Source of the DNA: Candidatus Binatia bacterium
GTDB lineage: Bacteria; Desulfobacterota; Binatia; UBA1149; CAITLU01
DNA length: 64,000 bases
Direction: 5' to 3'
Assembly: GCA_036493895.1 (NCBI GenBank)
Contig: DASXOZ010000015.1
Coordinates: 83,446 to 147,445 of the forward strand
The notes under the pieces are model-generated. The model did not search any database and was not told where the DNA came from. It saw only the letters and a program-made list of their open reading frames with translations. Below, piece after piece: positions 61,740-64,000 of this stretch. Position 1 is the stretch's first letter; each line of letters opens with the position of its first letter. A program made the translations under genes and the position numbers.

Positions 61740-62171
61740 TCAGCGCGTCTCGCGCACCTTGTCGTGCGAGCCCGGCCAGACTTCGTGCTGGGGAAGACCA
61801 TCGGTGATCTCGAACCACGGCGCTTTGGAGCCTACGAAGAAATGCCCTTCGGGCCGGTTCGACGGCGCCTGCTCGAGGCCGCCCAGCGGAACCCCGATCT
61901 TGTCCGCATCGTTGTCGTAGGTGCTGATCAGGTTGGACCCGCAGACGCGGCAGAAATGCTTGACGACGAACTCGGACGAATGAAAGCGCGACAGCAGGTC
62001 CTCGCCGGATATCCAGCGGAACTGCGAGGCGCGGATCGTCGCGCGCGTGCGGAAGGCGGCGCCGTGCCAGCGGCGGCAGCGCGAGCAGTGGCAATGAAAG
62101 ATCGGCCCCAGCTCTCCGCGGATTTCGTAGCCGATTGCTTCGCAGAGACAGCGTCCGGTGAGGATCTGCAT
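61740..62171 (-). CDS. GFA family protein (second copy)
   Basis: A 143-residue zinc protein of the GFA family, distinct from the one at 60015. Ligands are CLCEAIGYE at the N-terminus, CHCSRCRRWHGAAF in the middle and FCRVCGSNLIS later. A C-terminal HFFVGSKAPWFEITDGLPQHE is typical of the larger GFA branch. Whether the two copies share a substrate cannot be told. The coding region begins at ATG 62171 and its 3' end touches the 29-bp repeat array. Confidence 0.92.
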   Translation of the reverse strand: MQILTGRCLCEAIGYEIRGELGPIFHCHCSRCRRWHGAAFRTRATIRASQFRWISGEDLLSRFHSSEFVVKHFCRVCGSNLISTYDNDADKIGVPLGGLEQAPSNRPEGHFFVGSKAPWFEITDGLPQHEVWPGSHDKVRETR

Positions 62172-62207
62172 CGATCGTGTTTCCTTTTCTGCGCTTTGCT
62201 GCGCGCT

Positions 62208-62924
62208 TCAGGTGCGACAGACGACGCGCAATACCCATTGGCGGTGACGACGAAAACCCATGCGTTCGTACATCGCGATCGCACGGGTGTTGTACTGCAT
62301 CACGTGAAGGAACGGGACGAGGCCGCGCCGGCGCTGGCGCCGGATCAGCAGGTGCATCAATCTGCGCGCCAGGCCGCGGCCCTGGAGATCCGGATGCGTG
62401 CACACTGCGCTGATTTCGCGCAGCGAGGCCGCTTCCATGCGTTCCCCGGCCATCGCGACCAGCGCCCCTTCCTCGTAGATTCCGAAATATTCGCCGAGCT
62501 CGATCGTGCGCTGCCCGAAGGGGCCGGGTTGAGTCAGCGCGACGAGCTCCAGCATCTGTGGGACGTCCCGCGCACCGAGACGGACGATTGCGCCGGGGTT
62601 TTCACCGCCGCTGTCGCCGCCGTTAGCGGCGACCTCTTCGTCTTCCGGCGTGCCGCCGCCCCAGACCATCTGCTCGGCAGGCACTTCCATGTCGATGCGC
62701 CAGCCGTCCGGTGCCGCGCTGTCCCAGCGCCCGCAGAACACGTGCTCGCCGACGTCGCAGTGCGGCTCGAGCTCACCGAGACCGGGCCGCTGCGGATCGG
62801 CAAAACCGCACAGGGGTCCGAAGCCGCGCGCGAATCGCCGCGCCGTTTTTCCTCCGGCCGAAAAACGCTCCTGGGGTCCGGCAAGGCTGTGCCAGACGAT
62901 GTTGTCGAGAGCGGAAAGCGACAT
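62208..62924 (-). CDS. GNAT family N-acetyltransferase
   Basis: A 238-residue acetyltransferase. The acetyl-CoA site is ISAVCTHPDLQGRGLARRLMHLLI (motif A Q-x-x-G-x-G/A), followed by FLHVMQYNTRAIAMYERMGFRRHRQW. The first 115 residues form an N-terminal part with an unrelated-looking sequence (VWHSLAGPQERFSAGG, CGRWDSAAPDGWRID), similar to FR47-type GNAT proteins with a preceding lobe. Substrate is unknown. ATG 62924 was taken; an ATG at 62960 is also in frame. Confidence 0.88.
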   Translation of the reverse strand: MSLSALDNIVWHSLAGPQERFSAGGKTARRFARGFGPLCGFADPQRPGLGELEPHCDVGEHVFCGRWDSAAPDGWRIDMEVPAEQMVWGGGTPEDEEVAANGGDSGGENPGAIVRLGARDVPQMLELVALTQPGPFGQRTIELGEYFGIYEEGALVAMAGERMEAASLREISAVCTHPDLQGRGLARRLMHLLIRRQRRRGLVPFLHVMQYNTRAIAMYERMGFRRHRQWVLRVVCRT

Positions 62925-63023
62925 GCCGCCGATGCGCCGGAGTCTTCCCCGGCCGCGCAACGATCACAATAGCGCGGCCCGAACGGCTAGCGCGGGGGCC
63001 GCCGCGTGCGCGAGCGATCCCGT

Positions 63024-63176
63024 TCAGCCGTGGTGCTTGAAGTACTGCACCGCCTTCTCGTGCTTCTCGGCCGCCTGGCGAGTCCGGAACGTGCCGAGGT
63101 TGCGGCGCTTGCCGGTCTTCGGGTTCAACTTGCGCGAGTAGAGACGGTACTGGCCGTCCTGGAGCTTGCGAATCAT
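63024..63176 (-). CDS. 50-residue basic mini-protein
   Basis: MIRKLQDGQYRLYSRKLNPK starts this 50-residue protein, which continues TGKRRNLGTFRTRQAAEKHE and ends AVQYFKHHG. AAGGAGAGTGGC stands before ATG 63176. The layout (three short strands then a helix with RxAAEKHE) resembles AP2-like or integrase arm-type DNA-binding folds, and I recall very similar stand-alone small proteins in deltaproteobacteria. Nucleic-acid binding is a guess. Confidence 0.7.
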   Translation of the reverse strand: MIRKLQDGQYRLYSRKLNPKTGKRRNLGTFRTRQAAEKHEKAVQYFKHHG

Positions 63177-63194
63177 GCCACTCTCCTTCCGGGG

Positions 63195-63350
63195 GACCGG
63201 CGGCCCTTGCTCGGCATGGAAGGACCAGCGGTCCTTGCTTGCAATGGAAGGGACCAGGGGCCGTTGCTTGGTCCTTCCTTCCCATTGGAAGGACCAGGGG
63301 CCCAGTCCTTCCTTCCCATTGGAAGGACCAGGGTCCTTCCGTGCCATGGA
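63195..63350. repeat. cluster of GGAAGGACC palindromes and 34-bp direct repeats
   Basis: The sequence holds a perfect 29-bp direct repeat at 63271-63299 and 63305-63333, each containing GGTCCTTCC or GTCCTTCC facing GGAAGGACC. Further GGAAGG(G)ACCAG copies lie at about 63218 and 63246. The cluster forms strong hairpins upstream of the mini-protein gene. Confidence 0.85.
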
Positions 63351-63448
63351 CGAACGGCGCGAGTTTTTCCTTCGCGGGACGCGCATGTGGCGCGGCAGAG
63401 TGCCTGGAGAGCGGAGCGAACGGCGCCGCGATGGAAACGTGCGCGGGC

Positions 63449-63616
63449 TCAGTCCCCCGCGCAGTTCTCGACGATGCGTCCGAACAGCTCGCAGGCGGGC
63501 GTGACGCAGTACACCTTGCAGGCCCGGCCCTGCATCGGGGCACCGCAGGCCGGGCAGACTTCGAGGTGCGGAACGACGCCGGTACGGGACTGGCGGGGCT
63601 CGGAAGAATCCTGCAT
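63449..63616 (-). CDS. 55-residue zinc-ribbon-like mini-protein
   Basis: A 55-residue protein beginning at ATG 63616. It has a CPACGAPM knuckle, a second half with CKVYCVTPACELFGRIVENC, and so up to six cysteines. It resembles small zinc-ribbon proteins of unknown role. It is included because the cysteine spacing is protein-like, although no strong ribosome site is visible. Confidence 0.55.
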   Translation of the reverse strand: MQDSSEPRQSRTGVVPHLEVCPACGAPMQGRACKVYCVTPACELFGRIVENCAGD

Positions 63617-63983
63617 CGCCCGAGGATAACGGCCGAGCGACCGCCGGGCACCTGCGCTGCGCACCGGACGATGCGAGGCCGGTGCGATCCGCCGCCCGGC
63701 CGCGCGCAGCGGAGCCGGCCGGCGTGGCCGGACCCGGGCACAATCCGTTTGAATATCCCCGGCCACCGCGCCGTCCCGCGTTCATTTGGAAGTGGCATCC
63801 GGCCTGACGCATAGTTGCCGCTGCTCTGCGGCGCAGGCGGCTGCGGCCGAGCCTCACGGAAAAGTCCCGGCCCCGCCATGCCCGTCCCGTCAGGGCAGGC
63901 CACGCGACCGCCGGTGCGCGAGGACGCAAGCCTCGACGCAGGGAAACCGGACAGAGTAACCAGGAAGGAGCAGACAGCCGACG
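63617..63983. other. 367-bp region without recognised gene
   Basis: Between the zinc-ribbon mini-protein and the gene starting at 63984 I see no convincing coding frame, repeat or RNA. Both strands are open in places, but the translations are arginine/proline-rich without motifs. Confidence 0.45.
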
Positions 63984-64000
63984 ATGAGCACCGAAGCGAC
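63984..64000 (+). CDS. 5' end of a gene running out of the window
   Basis: ATG at 63984 is preceded by AAGGAG at 63964-63969 and reads MSTEA before the window ends. Only five codons are visible, so nothing can be said about the product. Confidence 0.4.

Overview
The window is one continuous, GC-rich, gene-dense bacterial chromosome segment. It has no tRNA, rRNA, CRISPR array, insertion sequence or prophage that I could recognise. The gene content (DUF1329, DUF3604, a secreted protein with disintegrin-like repeats, a DUF4215 'Myxococcus cysteine-rich' protein, nitronate monooxygenase, CoA-transferase, crotonase, very large PstC/PstA) suggests a deltaproteobacterium-like lineage, for example candidate phylum Binatota or a Myxococcota relative. 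That placement is an inference from gene families, not from a marker gene.

Layout. 0.2-7.9 kb: assorted single genes (half-length TauE/SafE, lone cNMP-binding domain, DUF1329, SnoaL-like, acyltransferase, TIGR01777 epimerase, DUF523, DUF1295). 7.9-16.7 kb, minus strand: a phosphate operon in the order porin-pstS-pstC-pstA-pstB-phoU. 17-22.5 kb, plus strand: a tripartite RND efflux operon. 22.6-25.1 kb, minus strand: phoB-phoR. 25.2-28 kb: a small exported Cys-rich protein, then a minus-strand cluster with a transglutaminase-like protein, a thioredoxin-fold protein whose frame is crossed by an in-frame UGA (probable selenoprotein), and a small conserved protein. 28.2-39.2 kb: metabolic genes (inositol-phosphate synthase, desaturase, DUF3604, ispH, mutY, TetR, aldo/keto reductase, DD-carboxypeptidase with SPOR domain). 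39.5-42.9 kb: the disintegrin-repeat protein. 43-52.9 kb: asd, serine hydrolase, crotonase, NUDIX, secreted proteins, serB, yebC, FMN reductase. 52.9-60 kb: MASE1 histidine kinase with CoA-transferase, and a TetR-nitronate monooxygenase-lipoprotein operon. 60-64 kb: small GFA, DUF3995, DUF1203, GNAT and mini-protein genes.

Two observations stand out. First, the UGA codon at 27058-27056 lies in a W-U-G-C-R redox motif, the downstream frame continues the same thioredoxin-like family, and a bSECIS-like hairpin lies 20 nt after the UGA. Second, direct repeats of the form CTAAC-N6-CTMAC (11-bp period) precede four promoters: the porin/pst operon, phoB, the Cys-rich exported protein beside phoB, and the cNMP-binding protein. 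This looks like a lineage-specific PHO box and ties these loci into one phosphate-starvation regulon.

Intergenic DNA is also rich in short repeats: a GGGGTCAGGCACC palindrome family (four loci, with perfect 23-bp and 26-bp inverted arms) and several 24-43-bp tandem arrays, one of which could extend the pstB coding region.
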